64,000 nucleotides of DNA, taken from positions 372,001-436,000 of the forward strand of contig NZ_JAJUWT010000001.1 of assembly GCF_021390395.1 (NCBI RefSeq), written 5' to 3'. The DNA is from Saccharothrix sp. S26. Its GTDB lineage: Bacteria > Actinomycetota > Actinomycetes > Mycobacteriales > Pseudonocardiaceae. The translations under genes were made by a program, and so were the position numbers. Positions 15,074-24,175 of this stretch are shown piece by piece. Numbering within the stretch: position 1 is the first letter of the stretch; each line of letters begins with the position of its first letter. Below the pieces are notes generated by a model that worked only from the letters and a program-made list of their open reading frames with translations, was not told the DNA's origin and did not search any database.

Positions 15074-17635
15074 TCAGGACCGGTCGAACTCCTGGGCCGC
15101 CAGGGCGCGCACGATGCCCGCACGGCCTTCCGACACCAGTCGCCGCAGGGCGGGCGGCCGTTCCTCGGCCAACCACTCGTCCGCCGCCGTGACCGTCTCC
15201 TTCGAGATGGACCACGACGGGAACAGGCCGACGACCACCGACTGCGCGCGTTCGCTCGACCGCCGTTCCCACACGTCGGCCACGTCGGCGAAGTACCGCG
15301 CCACGAACGGCTGGAGCAGCGCCTTCTGACCGGGGTGCTGGATGCCCGCGATGATCGCCTCCGACACCGCGTTGGGCAGCTCGTCGTCGTTCACGGCGCG
15401 GTCCCACGCTTCGGTCTTCGCGTCGATCGTCGGCCGCAGCGCGCGCGCCGATTCGGCCTTGCGGTGACCGGTGGCGGTGGGGTCGCGCTCCTCCTCGGCA
15501 CGGATCTCGTCCAGGCCGGCCGCGTCGTGGGCGACCAGCGCGTGCAGCAGCCGCCAGCGCAGGTCGGTGTCCACGTCGAGGCCGTCGAGCACGTCCGTGC
15601 CGTCCAGCCAGCCGCGCACGACCTCCAGCGTCGCCGGGTCCAGCACCGAACCGGCCAGGGCGTTCACGAACGCGAGCTGGTGGTCCGAACCGGGCTCGGC
15701 GGCGCGGGCCAGCTCCAACGTCCGGGTGGTGAACCTGCGCCAGCCCTCGTCGCGCCACGACACGTCCGCGTAGGACGACAGCGCCGTCTGCGCCTGGAGC
15801 AGCAGCCGCTGCACCACGCCGACCTCGGTCTCCGCGTGCAGGCCGCCGAGCACCAGGTTCACGAAGTCGCGCGCCTTCAGCTCGGCCTCGCGCGTCATCT
15901 CCCACGCCGCCGACCAGCACAGCGTGCGCGGCAGGGGCTCGGCGATGTCGGCGATGTGGTCGATCAGCGACGCCAGCGAGTCGGCGTCCAACCGCATCGT
16001 GCAGTAGGTGAGGTCGTCGTCGTTGACCAGCACCAGCTTGCCCCGCGGCACGCCCACCAGCTCGGGCACCTCGGTCCGCTCACCGGACACGTCCAGCTCG
16101 ACGCGGTGCGTGCGCACGAGCTTGCCGGAGTCGTCGGAGTCGTACACGCCGATCGCCAGCCGGTGCGTGCGCAGCTCGCCCTTGCCCGGGCGCGCGCCAC
16201 CCTGGAGCACGGCGAACTCGGTGAACCGGCCCTCGGCGTCGACGGAGTACTTGGGCCGCAGCAGGTTCAGGCCGGTGGTCTCCAGCCACTGCGCGCTCCA
16301 CCACGACAGGTCGCGGCCGGACGCCTCCTCCAGCGCGTTGAGCAGGTCGGCCAACGTGGCGTTGCCCCACGCGTGCTTGCCGAAGTACACCCGCAGGCCG
16401 GACAGGAAGTTCTCCAGCCCGACGTAGGCCACCAGCTGCTTGAGCACCGACGCGCCCTTGGCGTAGGTGATGCCGTCGAAGTTGACCTCGACCGCCTGGA
16501 GGTCCGGGATGTCGGCGGCCACCGGGTGCGTGGACGGCAGCTGGTCCTGCCGGTAGGCCCACGACTTCTCGATCTTGGCGAACGTCGTCCACGCCTGCCG
16601 GTACTCGGTCGCCTCGGCCTGCGCCAGCACCGACGCCCAGGTGGCGAACGACTCGTTCAGCCACAGGTCGTCCCACCAGCGCATGGTGACCAGGTCGCCG
16701 AACCACATGTGCGCCATCTCGTGCAGCACGGTCTCGGCCCGGCGCTCGTACAGGTAGCGGGTGACGCGGCTGCGGAAGACGTAGTCCTCCAGGAACGTGA
16801 CGCAGCCCGCGTTCTCCATCGCGCCCGCGTTGAACTCGGGCACGAAGCACTGGTCGTACTTGCCGAACGGGTAGGTGACGCCGAACGCCTTGTGGTAGAA
16901 GCCGAAACCCTGCTTGGTCTCGGTGAACAGCCGCTCGGCGTCCATGTGCGGCGCGAGCGACGCGCGGCAGTAGATGCCCAGCGGGATCGTCGTGTCGCCG
17001 TCGCGGAACTCGTCGCGCCACTCCGCGTACGGGCCGGCGACCAGCGCCACCAGGTACGTCGACATGGGCTTGGTGGTGGCGAAGACGTGCCGGTCCGCGC
17101 CGCCCGGGGCGTCCACAGTGGACTCGATCGCCGCGTTCGAGACGACCTTCCAGTGGTGCGGCGCGGTCACGGTGAGGTCGTAGACCGCCTTGAGGTCGGG
17201 CTGGTCGAAGCAGGCGAACATGCGCTTGGCGTCCGCCGTCTCGAACTGCGAGTACAGGTACACCTCGCCGTCGACCGGGTCGACGAAGCGGTGCAGGCCC
17301 TCGCCGGTGTTCATGTACCGGCAGTCGGCCTCGATCGTCAGCTCGTTGACCTCGGCCAGGTCGGGCAGGTGGACGCCGTCCTCCTCGCGGTACGAGGAGA
17401 CGTCCAGCTCGTGGCCGTTGAGCACGGCGCGGTGGACATTGGCGGCCACGATGTCGACCCACGAGGACGCGCCGGGCGTCCGGCTGCGGAACGCGACCGT
17501 CGTGGTCGAGCGGAACGTGTCCGAGCCGGGCTTGCCGCCACCGTCGGTCAGGTCCAGCTCGATCCGGTAGGAATCGACCTCCAGCAGCGCGGCCCGCTGC
17601 TGCGCCTGGTCGCGGGTGAGGTTGGGTGCCGCCAC
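15074..17635 (-). CDS. pepN: aminopeptidase N (M1 zinc metallopeptidase)
   Basis: 853 residues, GTG start with GAGGTGA upstream. The substrate-recognition motif GAMEN is at residues 271-275, the zinc site HEMAH at 305-309 and the third ligand Glu at 328 in WLNESFA. The C-terminal half is the helical ERAP1-like domain. Length and order match the actinobacterial cytoplasmic PepN (M. tuberculosis Rv2467), which removes N-terminal residues from peptides downstream of the proteasome or Clp. It is divergent from the Rv2466c-like gene, as in mycobacteria. Confidence 0.97.
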   Translation of the reverse strand: MAAPNLTRDQAQQRAALLEVDSYRIELDLTDGGGKPGSDTFRSTTTVAFRSRTPGASSWVDIVAANVHRAVLNGHELDVSSYREEDGVHLPDLAEVNELTIEADCRYMNTGEGLHRFVDPVDGEVYLYSQFETADAKRMFACFDQPDLKAVYDLTVTAPHHWKVVSNAAIESTVDAPGGADRHVFATTKPMSTYLVALVAGPYAEWRDEFRDGDTTIPLGIYCRASLAPHMDAERLFTETKQGFGFYHKAFGVTYPFGKYDQCFVPEFNAGAMENAGCVTFLEDYVFRSRVTRYLYERRAETVLHEMAHMWFGDLVTMRWWDDLWLNESFATWASVLAQAEATEYRQAWTTFAKIEKSWAYRQDQLPSTHPVAADIPDLQAVEVNFDGITYAKGASVLKQLVAYVGLENFLSGLRVYFGKHAWGNATLADLLNALEEASGRDLSWWSAQWLETTGLNLLRPKYSVDAEGRFTEFAVLQGGARPGKGELRTHRLAIGVYDSDDSGKLVRTHRVELDVSGERTEVPELVGVPRGKLVLVNDDDLTYCTMRLDADSLASLIDHIADIAEPLPRTLCWSAAWEMTREAELKARDFVNLVLGGLHAETEVGVVQRLLLQAQTALSSYADVSWRDEGWRRFTTRTLELARAAEPGSDHQLAFVNALAGSVLDPATLEVVRGWLDGTDVLDGLDVDTDLRWRLLHALVAHDAAGLDEIRAEEERDPTATGHRKAESARALRPTIDAKTEAWDRAVNDDELPNAVSEAIIAGIQHPGQKALLQPFVARYFADVADVWERRSSERAQSVVVGLFPSWSISKETVTAADEWLAEERPPALRRLVSEGRAGIVRALAAQEFDRS

Positions 17636-17855
17636 TGGTCACCTCGTCTGCCGGCGCCACGGGACCTCGGCGCCGACGTCGTCGGAACGGGAAAGGGTGT
17701 CGAGTCGGTGAACACGACAGTCGCATCCAATCACGTGGGACGCCCGGAAGTGGACTGGCGTCCGAGGGAAGACTGCGTGCGGTCGGCCGGTTGAGCACCA
17801 TGGGAGTGCCGTACCTGGCAGACCCGCTCACGAACAGCCACGGAGGGAACACCGC

Positions 17856-18479
17856 ATGTCGACAGAGGGACGCACGAAGGTCGACTTCTACTTCGACCCG
17901 ATCTGCCCGTTCGCGTGGATCTCGTCGCGGTGGATCCTCGAAGTCGAGAAGCAGCGCGACCTGGACCTGAACTTCCGGGTCATGAGCCTGTCGGTGCTCA
18001 ACGAGGGCCGCGACCTGCCCGCCGACTACCGCGAGATGCTCGACCGGGGTTGGGGTCCGGTGCGCGTGGCCATCGCCGCCGCCAAGGCGCACGGCGACGA
18101 CGTGCTGCGCGACCTCTACACCGCGCTCGGCACCCGGATCCACAACGAGGGGCTGGGCCGTGACCGCGACTACGACCAGGCCATCAAGCTGGCGCTGGAG
18201 GACGTGAAGCTGCCCGCCGAGCTGGCGCAGGCCGCGCACACCGACGAGCACGACGAGGAGCTGCGGGCCAGCCACCACCGCGGCATGGACCCGGTGGGCA
18301 TGGACGTGGGCACGCCCACCATCCACATCGACGGCGTGGCGTTCTTCGGGCCCGTGCTCACCAAGATCCCTCGCGGGGAGGACGCGGTGAAGGTGTTCGA
18401 CGGCGCGCGGGCGTTGGCGAGCTACCCGTACTTCTTCGAGCTCAAGCGCACCCGGACCGGGGGTCTGGACTTCTCCTGA
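17856..18479 (+). CDS. DsbA-fold mycothiol-dependent reductase of the Rv2466c family
   Basis: 207 residues, ATG with GGAGGG upstream. Strong resemblance to Rv2466c over the whole length: [53 protein letters not shown] and [11 protein letters not shown]. Rv2466c is a thioredoxin-fold enzyme using mycothiol and acts in oxidative defence and nitro-prodrug activation. Here the active-site motif reads CPFA (Cys about residue 17); I recall CxxC in the characterised enzyme, so the resolving Cys appears to be missing, which would favour a monothiol mechanism. It is divergent from pepN and upstream of rpiB/nei1, the mycobacterial order. Confidence 0.9.
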   Translation: MSTEGRTKVDFYFDPICPFAWISSRWILEVEKQRDLDLNFRVMSLSVLNEGRDLPADYREMLDRGWGPVRVAIAAAKAHGDDVLRDLYTALGTRIHNEGLGRDRDYDQAIKLALEDVKLPAELAQAAHTDEHDEELRASHHRGMDPVGMDVGTPTIHIDGVAFFGPVLTKIPRGEDAVKVFDGARALASYPYFFELKRTRTGGLDFS

Positions 18480-18485
18480 CGCCTG

Positions 18486-18530
18486 CGGTGTGACACTCTG
18501 GGGCACGTTTCGTCTGGGAGTGTCACACCG
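18486..18530. promoter_or_regulatory. 13-bp perfect inverted repeat before the aldehyde dehydrogenase
   Basis: CGGTGTGACACTC at 18486-18498 and its exact complement at 18518-18530, separated by 19 bp. It could be the terminator of the preceding gene or an operator for the dehydrogenase, whose GTG lies 17 bp further on. Absence of a T run and the closeness to the start leave both open. Confidence 0.55.
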
Positions 18531-18547
18531 TTCTCGGGGAGTGCGCA

Positions 18548-19903
18548 GTGATCGAGGTCGTCAACCCGGCCACCGAAGAGGTCGTCGGCACGGTCCGCTC
18601 GGGTACGGCCGGTGACGTGGACGCGGCCGTGACCAGGGCTGCCGCCGCGTTCCCGGCCTGGTCGCGGACTTCGGTCGACTCGCGGTCGGCGCTCGTGCGG
18701 GCGGTGGCCGACGCGCTGGAGGCGCGGGCCGACGAGTTCGCCGCCACCATGACGGCGGAGATGGGCACGCCCATCACGTTCGCCTCGCGCGTGCAGGTGC
18801 CGAACCCGATCGGCATCGCGCGCGGTGTGGCCGACGCGGTGGAGGCCGGGTTCTTCGACGAGTCGCAGATCGGGAACTCGCTCGTGCTGCGGGAGCCGAT
18901 CGGCGTGGTCGCGGCCATCACGCCGTGGAACTTCCCGTTGCAGCAGATGGTGGCCAAGGTCGTACCCGCGTTGGCGGCCGGCAACGTGGTGGTGCTCAAG
19001 CCGAGCGAGCTGGCACCGCTGACCGCCGACCTGCTCGCTTCGGTGCTGTCGGACGTCGGTGTGCCGCCGGACGTGTTCTCGATCGTGCACGGCACCGGTC
19101 CGGTGGTCGGCGAGGCGTTGGCCGGTCACCCGTTGGTGGACATGGTGTCGTTCACCGGGTCGACGCGGGCCGGTCGGCGGGTGTCCGCGCTGGCCGCCGA
19201 AACGGTGAAGCGCGTGGCGCTGGAGCTGGGCGGCAAGTCGGCGAACGTCGTGCTGGACGACGCCGACCTGACCCGCGCGGTGAAGATCGGCGTCGGCAAC
19301 GCGTACATGAACAACGGGCAGGCGTGCAGCGCGTGGACGCGCTTGCTGGTGCCCGCCTCCCGGCACGACGAGGCGCTGGAGGTCGCGGTCGCCGCCGCGG
19401 CCAAGTACGAGCCGGGTGACCCCGCTCTTCCCTCGACGCGCATGGGTCCCGCGGTCTCGGCCGCTCAGCGCGACCGCGTCGTCGGCTACATCGAGCGCGG
19501 CACGTCGGAAGGGGCGAAGCTCGCGTTGGGCGGCCCGTCCCGCCCGCTGGACCGGGGCTTCTTCGTCACGCCGACCGTCTTCGGCCACGTCACGCCGGAC
19601 ATGGTGATCGCGCAGGAGGAGATCTTCGGCCCGGTCCTGTCCGTGATGCCGTACGCGGACGAGGACGACGCCGTGCGGATCGCGAACTCGACCATCTACG
19701 GCCTGGGCGGCGCGGTCTTCTCCGCCGACCCGTCACGCGCCCTGGCCGTCGCGAAGCGCCTGCGCACCGGCCAGGTGGACATCAACGGCGCGGCCTTCAA
19801 CACCAGCGCCCCGTTCGGCGGTTACCGCCAGTCGGGCAACGGCCGCGAGTTCGGCCCCCACGGCCTGTCCGAATTCACCGAACTGAAGTCCATCCAACGC
19901 TAA
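18548..19903 (+). CDS. NAD(P)-dependent aldehyde dehydrogenase
   Basis: 451 residues, GTG start with CGGGGAG upstream. Family motifs: GVVAAITPWNFPLQQ (cofactor-binding loop), VLKPSELAPLT, VSFTGSTRAGRRV, the catalytic Glu in VALELGGKSANVV, the catalytic Cys260 in NNGQACSAWTR and EEIFGPVLSVMPY. It oxidises an aldehyde to the acid in the cytoplasm. It is slightly shorter than the usual 475-500 residues because the N terminus begins directly at the Rossmann-adjacent strand. Substrate unknown. It lies where mycobacteria have Rv2466c next to rpiB, so it is an insertion in a conserved neighbourhood. Confidence 0.93.
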   Translation: MIEVVNPATEEVVGTVRSGTAGDVDAAVTRAAAAFPAWSRTSVDSRSALVRAVADALEARADEFAATMTAEMGTPITFASRVQVPNPIGIARGVADAVEAGFFDESQIGNSLVLREPIGVVAAITPWNFPLQQMVAKVVPALAAGNVVVLKPSELAPLTADLLASVLSDVGVPPDVFSIVHGTGPVVGEALAGHPLVDMVSFTGSTRAGRRVSALAAETVKRVALELGGKSANVVLDDADLTRAVKIGVGNAYMNNGQACSAWTRLLVPASRHDEALEVAVAAAAKYEPGDPALPSTRMGPAVSAAQRDRVVGYIERGTSEGAKLALGGPSRPLDRGFFVTPTVFGHVTPDMVIAQEEIFGPVLSVMPYADEDDAVRIANSTIYGLGGAVFSADPSRALAVAKRLRTGQVDINGAAFNTSAPFGGYRQSGNGREFGPHGLSEFTELKSIQR

Positions 19904-19910
19904 CCCCCCC

Positions 19911-20052
19911 GCGAGAGTCCTACGTCCACGTCGCGAGAGTCCTACGTCCAGCACCCCCGAGTTCAACACTCGGCATACCGGTCGGTCGGCCGAGCGTTGA
20001 ACTCGGAGGTCGCGAACGTAGGACTCTCGCGTTCTGAACGTAGGACTCACGC
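19911..20052. repeat. nested inverted-repeat element between convergent genes
   Basis: Two direct copies of GCGAGAGTCCTACGTCC (19911-19927, 19933-19949) face two inverted copies (20014-20030, and 20036-20052 with one change). Inside them CCGAGTTCAAC (19957-19967) pairs with GTTGAACTCGG (19996-20006), and CTCGGC (19969-19974) with GCCGAG (19989-19994). The whole can fold into one long hairpin and overlaps the stop of the ComB gene. It may be a bidirectional terminator or a dispersed repeat family. Confidence 0.85.
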
Positions 20053-20754
20053 GTGGAGGAGGCCGTTGGTCAGGCGGGGGACGGCGGTGCTCACGTTGAC
20101 CTGGGAGGCCAGGGCGACGTCATCGGCGTGGCCCGCGGCGATCAGCTCGCGGCCCGACACGCAGCCCGCCACCACGTCCTCCACCGACGCCCACGCGTAG
20201 GTCTCCGCGGCGAGGGCCGCTTCCACCGAAGCCGAGCCGTAGCCGAGCAGCGACGACATGATCGCGCCCGCCCCCAGCAGGTCCTCGACCGCGGGCCGCA
20301 GCGGTCCGGCCTCCGCGCTCTCCACCACGTTCACGCCCCAACGCTCCCCGGCCGGCACGACACCGATCGGCCCACCCTCCGCCAACTCGCGAGCAGCCGC
20401 GGCGACCGCCCGAGCGTTGCGCAGGCACCCCGCCAGCACGACCGCCCCCGTCGCCGACGCCAGCGAGCACAACGTCGCGCCGTTCGGCGAAGCCAACTCC
20501 AACTCGGTCCCCGCGGGCACCGTCACCAGCGACGACGGCCGCAACTCCCACGACGGGTCGGCCGGCCGCGCCGCCGCGGCCCGATCCGCCCACCGCACCG
20601 GCCGCACGGCCCCACCCCGCGCCACCACGACGTCCACCGCCGTGGAGAACGACAACACGTCCACGATCACGAGCACCGCGCACTGCTCCCCGAGCGCGGC
20701 GACCCCCTCTGGACCCCACTCCAGCCGCAGCCGGCAGCCCTCTTGTCCGAACAC
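20047..20754 (-). CDS. ComB-like 2-phosphosulfolactate phosphatase family protein
   Basis: 235 residues from the GTG at 20754. The family pattern is visible: VLVIVDVLSFSTAVDVVVARG near the N terminus, ELASPNGATLCSLA, VVLAGCLRNARAVAAAARE, GVVPAGERWGVN and GAGAIMSSLLGYGSASVEA. ComB hydrolyses 2-phosphosulfolactate in archaeal coenzyme M synthesis; in actinobacteria the true substrate is unknown, so the name is a fold label. The Cys pair typical of the family is partly retained. It is divergent from rpiB with only 27 bp between starts, so the promoters must overlap the coding starts. Confidence 0.82.
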   Translation of the reverse strand: MFGQEGCRLRLEWGPEGVAALGEQCAVLVIVDVLSFSTAVDVVVARGGAVRPVRWADRAAAARPADPSWELRPSSLVTVPAGTELELASPNGATLCSLASATGAVVLAGCLRNARAVAAAARELAEGGPIGVVPAGERWGVNVVESAEAGPLRPAVEDLLGAGAIMSSLLGYGSASVEAALAAETYAWASVEDVVAGCVSGRELIAAGHADDVALASQVNVSTAVPRLTNGLLHA

Positions 20755-20781
20755 CCGCCCAAGGATGGCAGACTTGCTGAC

Positions 20782-21249
20782 GTGCGCGTTTACCTGGGAT
20801 CGGACCACGCGGGCTTCGAGCTGAAGACCCACCTCGTCAAGCACCTGTCCGACGCGGGCCACGAAGTGGTCGACGTCGGACCGGCCGTGTACGACGCGGA
20901 GGACGACTACCCGCCGTTCTGCATCGAGGCCGCCCGCCGCGTGGTCGCGGACGAGGGCAGCCTGGGCATCGTCATCGGCGGCTCCGGCAACGGCGAGCAG
21001 ATCGCCGCGAACAAGGTGCCCGGTGCCCGTGCCGCGCTCGCCTACAGCGTCGAGACCGCGAAGCTCGCCCGTGAGCACAACGACGCCCAGCTCATCGGCA
21101 TCGGCGGCCGGATGCACACCACGGAGGAGGCGTTCGCGATCGTCGAGGCGTTCCTGTCCACCCCGTTCTCCGGCCAGGAGCGGCACGCCCGCCGCATCGG
21201 CATCCTCAGCGAGTACGAGCGCACCGGCGAGGCGCCGGCCCTGCCGTAA
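20782..21249 (+). CDS. rpiB: ribose-5-phosphate isomerase B
   Basis: 155 residues, GTG start. RpiB features: MRVYLGSDHAGFELK with the conserved Asp-His, VDVGPAVYDAEDDYPPFC, and the phosphate loop VIGGSGNGEQIAANK. In mycobacterial RpiB the active-site base is a Glu in GSGNGE, seen here, in place of the Cys of E. coli RpiB. It interconverts ribose-5-phosphate and ribulose-5-phosphate in the pentose phosphate pathway. Its TAA shares one base with the ATG of nei1. Start region lacks a clear ribosome site. Confidence 0.96.
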   Translation: MRVYLGSDHAGFELKTHLVKHLSDAGHEVVDVGPAVYDAEDDYPPFCIEAARRVVADEGSLGIVIGGSGNGEQIAANKVPGARAALAYSVETAKLAREHNDAQLIGIGGRMHTTEEAFAIVEAFLSTPFSGQERHARRIGILSEYERTGEAPALP

Positions 21250-22052
21250 TGCCCGAAGGTCACACGCTGCACCGGCTGGCGAAGCTGCACCAACGCCGTT
21301 ACGCGGGCTCGACCGTCCGGGTGTCGAGCCCGCAGGGCAGGTTCCCGGCCTCCCTTGTGGACGGTCGGCTGTTCGAGCGCGCCGAGGCGCACGGCAAGCA
21401 CCTGTTCCACGTCTACGGGCCGGACGCGACCGTGCACGTCCACCTGGGCCTGTACGGCACGTTCACCGAGTCGCCGCACCCGGTCACCGAACCGGTCGGC
21501 CAGGTGCGGATGCGGCTGTCCGGACCCACCCACTGGACGGACCTGCGCGGCCCGAACCGGTGCGAGATCCTGACCGACGTCGAGGTGGCCGCGCTGCGCG
21601 CCCGCCTCGGCCCGGACCCGCTGCGCCGTGACGCGAAACCCGACCTCGCCTACGCGCGGATCGCGAGGTCTCGCCAGTCCGTCGCCGTGCTGCTGATGGA
21701 CCAGACCGTGCTCGCGGGCGTCGGCAACGTCTACCGCGCCGAAGTGCTGTTCCGGCACGGCGTCCACCCGCTCGTGCCGGGCAACCGGGTCGACCGGGCG
21801 TTGTGGGACGACCTGTGGCACGACCTGGTCGTGCTCATGCGCGCCGGGGTGAAGGTCGGGCGCATCGACACCGTGCGACCCGAGCACCTGCCCGAGGTGA
21901 CCGGCCGCGCGCCGCGCCAGGACCGGCACGGCGGCGAGGTCTACGTCTACCGCCGCACCGGTCAGCCGTGCCTGGTCTGCGGCACACCCGTGGCCGCCGC
22001 CGAACTGGCCGGTCGCAACCTCTACTGGTGCCCGACCTGCCAGGCCGCGTGA
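21249..22052 (+). CDS. nei: Fpg/Nei-family DNA glycosylase/AP lyase
   Basis: 267 residues. The mature N terminus PEGHTLHRLAKLHQRR has the Pro1-Glu2 catalytic pair. GKHLFHVYGP contains the conserved Lys. The H2TH region includes LMDQTVLAGVGNVYR, and the zinc finger is CLVCGTPVAAAELAGRNLYW then CPTC. Strong similarity to M. tuberculosis Nei1 (Rv2464c). It removes oxidised bases, mainly pyrimidines, and cleaves the abasic site. Coupled to rpiB by a one-base overlap, as in mycobacteria. Confidence 0.95.
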   Translation: MPEGHTLHRLAKLHQRRYAGSTVRVSSPQGRFPASLVDGRLFERAEAHGKHLFHVYGPDATVHVHLGLYGTFTESPHPVTEPVGQVRMRLSGPTHWTDLRGPNRCEILTDVEVAALRARLGPDPLRRDAKPDLAYARIARSRQSVAVLLMDQTVLAGVGNVYRAEVLFRHGVHPLVPGNRVDRALWDDLWHDLVVLMRAGVKVGRIDTVRPEHLPEVTGRAPRQDRHGGEVYVYRRTGQPCLVCGTPVAAAELAGRNLYWCPTCQAA

Positions 22053-22054
22053 CC

Positions 22055-22819
22055 TCAGATGTCGAACCCGCCGAAGTCGCCGCCACCGTAATCGCCACCG
22101 AAGTCGCCGCCGTAGTCGCCACCGGCGTCACCGGAGTCACCACCCGCGTCGCCGCCATCGCCGCCGTCGTCACCGCCCACGTCGCCGGGGTCCTCGGCCG
22201 CCACGGCCGCCGGCACGCCGACCATGCCCGAGAACATCGCGCTGAACAGCAGCATCGAGCCGAAGCCCCACGCGCCCGCCACCAGCGCGGGCTTCCACCA
22301 CGGCTCGGAGTACCAGCCCTGCGGCACCGGACGTCCGGCCACCACACCGCCGGGGTAGTAGTGCGGCGTGTGCGCGCCCGGCTGCGGCGAGGCGACGTAC
22401 CGGTGGCCCTCCACCGTGACGTCACGCTCCTCCGACACCTTGCCCGCGCGGCTCTGGCCGGTGAGGTCCGGCAGCTCGGGGCCGGGGTCGAGGCCCATCG
22501 CGACGCGCGCGGCCCGCGCGTAGTACAGGCCCTCCATCGCGGTCTGTGTGACGAGGCGGCACTGCTCGACCGTGCGCGCCTGCTCCATCTGCGAGCCGGC
22601 CGCGGTGAACCGCTCCGAGGCGTCCGCCAGCGCCTGCTGCGAGGCCACGTCCGTGCCGGTCAGGTTCATCACCTGACCGCCGAGCCGCTCCACCCAACGG
22701 CGTGCCTCGGCCTGGGCGTCCTCCAGCTCGCGACGGCGCTTCTCGGCGGCGGAGCGGGCGGAGTACCAGACCGCACCCACCAGGACCAGCAGCACGAGCA
22801 ACACGATCGTGGTGGTCAT
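22055..22819 (-). CDS. DUF1542-like membrane protein with Gly/Asp-rich tail
   Basis: 254 residues, ATG with GGGAGG. An N-terminal membrane helix (TTIVLLVLLVLVGAVWYSA) is followed by a helical region with heptad-like charge (RSAAEKRRRELEDAQAEARR), a conserved QCRLVTQTAMEGLYYARAAR segment, a Pro/Tyr-rich part, a second hydrophobic segment (WGFGSMLLFSAMFSGMVG) and a low-complexity tail of GGD and GGDYGGD units (residues about 210-254). It resembles a family seen across Pseudonocardiaceae with the same acidic Gly tail. Function unknown; the tail could be surface-exposed. It converges with nei. Confidence 0.72.
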   Translation of the reverse strand: MTTTIVLLVLLVLVGAVWYSARSAAEKRRRELEDAQAEARRWVERLGGQVMNLTGTDVASQQALADASERFTAAGSQMEQARTVEQCRLVTQTAMEGLYYARAARVAMGLDPGPELPDLTGQSRAGKVSEERDVTVEGHRYVASPQPGAHTPHYYPGGVVAGRPVPQGWYSEPWWKPALVAGAWGFGSMLLFSAMFSGMVGVPAAVAAEDPGDVGGDDGGDGGDAGGDSGDAGGDYGGDFGGDYGGGDFGGFDI

Positions 22820-22881
22820 CGACCCTCCCGGTGCTTGATGCCCGGAAAACGCCGCGCGTCGGGCCGAGGTTCCCGAAAAGG

Positions 22882-24102
22882 TCAGAACACCTCCGGGCAG
22901 TGGGGGTCGCGATCACCCGAAAGCGCATGTGACACGGCGTTCAGCGCACCCTCGGTGACCTCACTCACCCGCTGGGCCCGGGCCAGCGTCGCGAGCTTCG
23001 TCCCACCGAGGTACGCCGCGCCCAGCGCCTGCACGTCCAGCCGCAGGTCCGGGTCGTCGTCCACCCGCTGCACGGTCGCCGTGCCGTCCTTCACGGTGAA
23101 CCTCCACCGGCCCGCGTTCCACGGGCAGAACTCGTCCGCCACCTCCAGCACGGCGTCCACGTCCGAGAGGTAGCGGCGCTGGGTGAGCGCGCGGTCGACG
23201 TCCACGAGGCGCACCCACAGCGAGTCCGACCGGCCGCGCAACGCGAGCCGCGCGTCGTCCAGCAGGTGCGTGATCGGGTCGTCCGACGCGGTGTAGAACT
23301 TCAGCTCGCCCACCATGTCGAGGTCCAGCAGGTACCGGTACAGCGCCGCGTACGCCTCGTCGGTGCGCGCCGCGAGCTCCCGCACGTGCAGCGCGTTGCG
23401 CGGGCCGCGTTCCTGCCAGTCCGGCTTGATCCGGTAGACCGCGTAGCCCTGGGGGTGCAGCGCGTAGCGGTAGGCGGTGAGGCCGCCGCGGTCGCGCTCG
23501 GTGTCGGCGAAGTGGTAGTCCCAGTTGGCGTCCGTGCGGCTGAGCCACCCCGTCCGACCCGGCCGGAGCTCCTCGTACACGGCCTTCATGACCGGCATGG
23601 CCTCGTCACGCGACACCTCGCGCACCCCTTCGGCGTCGACCGAGACGTCCGGCCGGAACTTCGCGCCGCGCGGCACGTCGAGCCGGGTGAACTCGGCCGC
23701 GAGCCCGTACCCGAACCGGGGGTAGATCGCCGCCTCCGACGCCCACAGCGCGGCGATCGGCTCACGACCCTCTTCGTGCAGGCCGTGCAGCTGGGCCCGC
23801 ATCACGCGCGTGAGCACGCCCCGGCGGCGATGGCCCGGTTTCACGGCCACCGACGTGACCGCCGCGACCGGCTTCGGGCCGGCGCCGGGCACCGTGATCT
23901 CCCGGCTCTGGATGCCCCCGCCGCCGATGAGCTCGTCACCGTCGAACACCGCGTGGTGCCGTTCGGGCTCGAACAGGTCGCGCCACCGTTCGAGCTGGTC
24001 GTCCACGCTGTCGGAGAGGAACGCAGAGTTGAGGACCCGCTGGAACTCCGCGAGTTCGGCCGCGGTGAGGGTGCGGAGGGTGAGCGCCATGGCATCGTTC
24101 AT
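22882..24102 (-). CDS. Eis-like GNAT N-acetyltransferase
   Basis: 406 residues from the ATG at 24102 (an in-frame ATG at 24090 is possible). The acetyl-CoA site is AAVTSVAVKPGHRRRGVLTR; IYPRFGYGLAAEF and FTVKDGTATVQR in the C-terminal sterol-carrier-like domain match the Eis architecture (two GNAT domains plus SCP2-like domain). The chain ends in Phe, as in M. tuberculosis Eis, where the terminal carboxylate helps catalysis. Eis enzymes acetylate aminoglycosides and other amines at several positions. A resistance role here is possible but not shown. Confidence 0.88.
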   Translation of the reverse strand: MNDAMALTLRTLTAAELAEFQRVLNSAFLSDSVDDQLERWRDLFEPERHHAVFDGDELIGGGGIQSREITVPGAGPKPVAAVTSVAVKPGHRRRGVLTRVMRAQLHGLHEEGREPIAALWASEAAIYPRFGYGLAAEFTRLDVPRGAKFRPDVSVDAEGVREVSRDEAMPVMKAVYEELRPGRTGWLSRTDANWDYHFADTERDRGGLTAYRYALHPQGYAVYRIKPDWQERGPRNALHVRELAARTDEAYAALYRYLLDLDMVGELKFYTASDDPITHLLDDARLALRGRSDSLWVRLVDVDRALTQRRYLSDVDAVLEVADEFCPWNAGRWRFTVKDGTATVQRVDDDPDLRLDVQALGAAYLGGTKLATLARAQRVSEVTEGALNAVSHALSGDRDPHCPEVF

Positions 24103-24175
24103 ACGCCGGTCGCCGGTCGGGCGCGATGGAAATTCGGGGTCGCGTCCGGGTGGTTCGTTCGGCGATGCTGCGTCG

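Noticed and set aside
19911-20052. CRISPR array
   Set aside because: Copies are partly inverted with irregular spacing and form one palindrome; no cas genes nearby.
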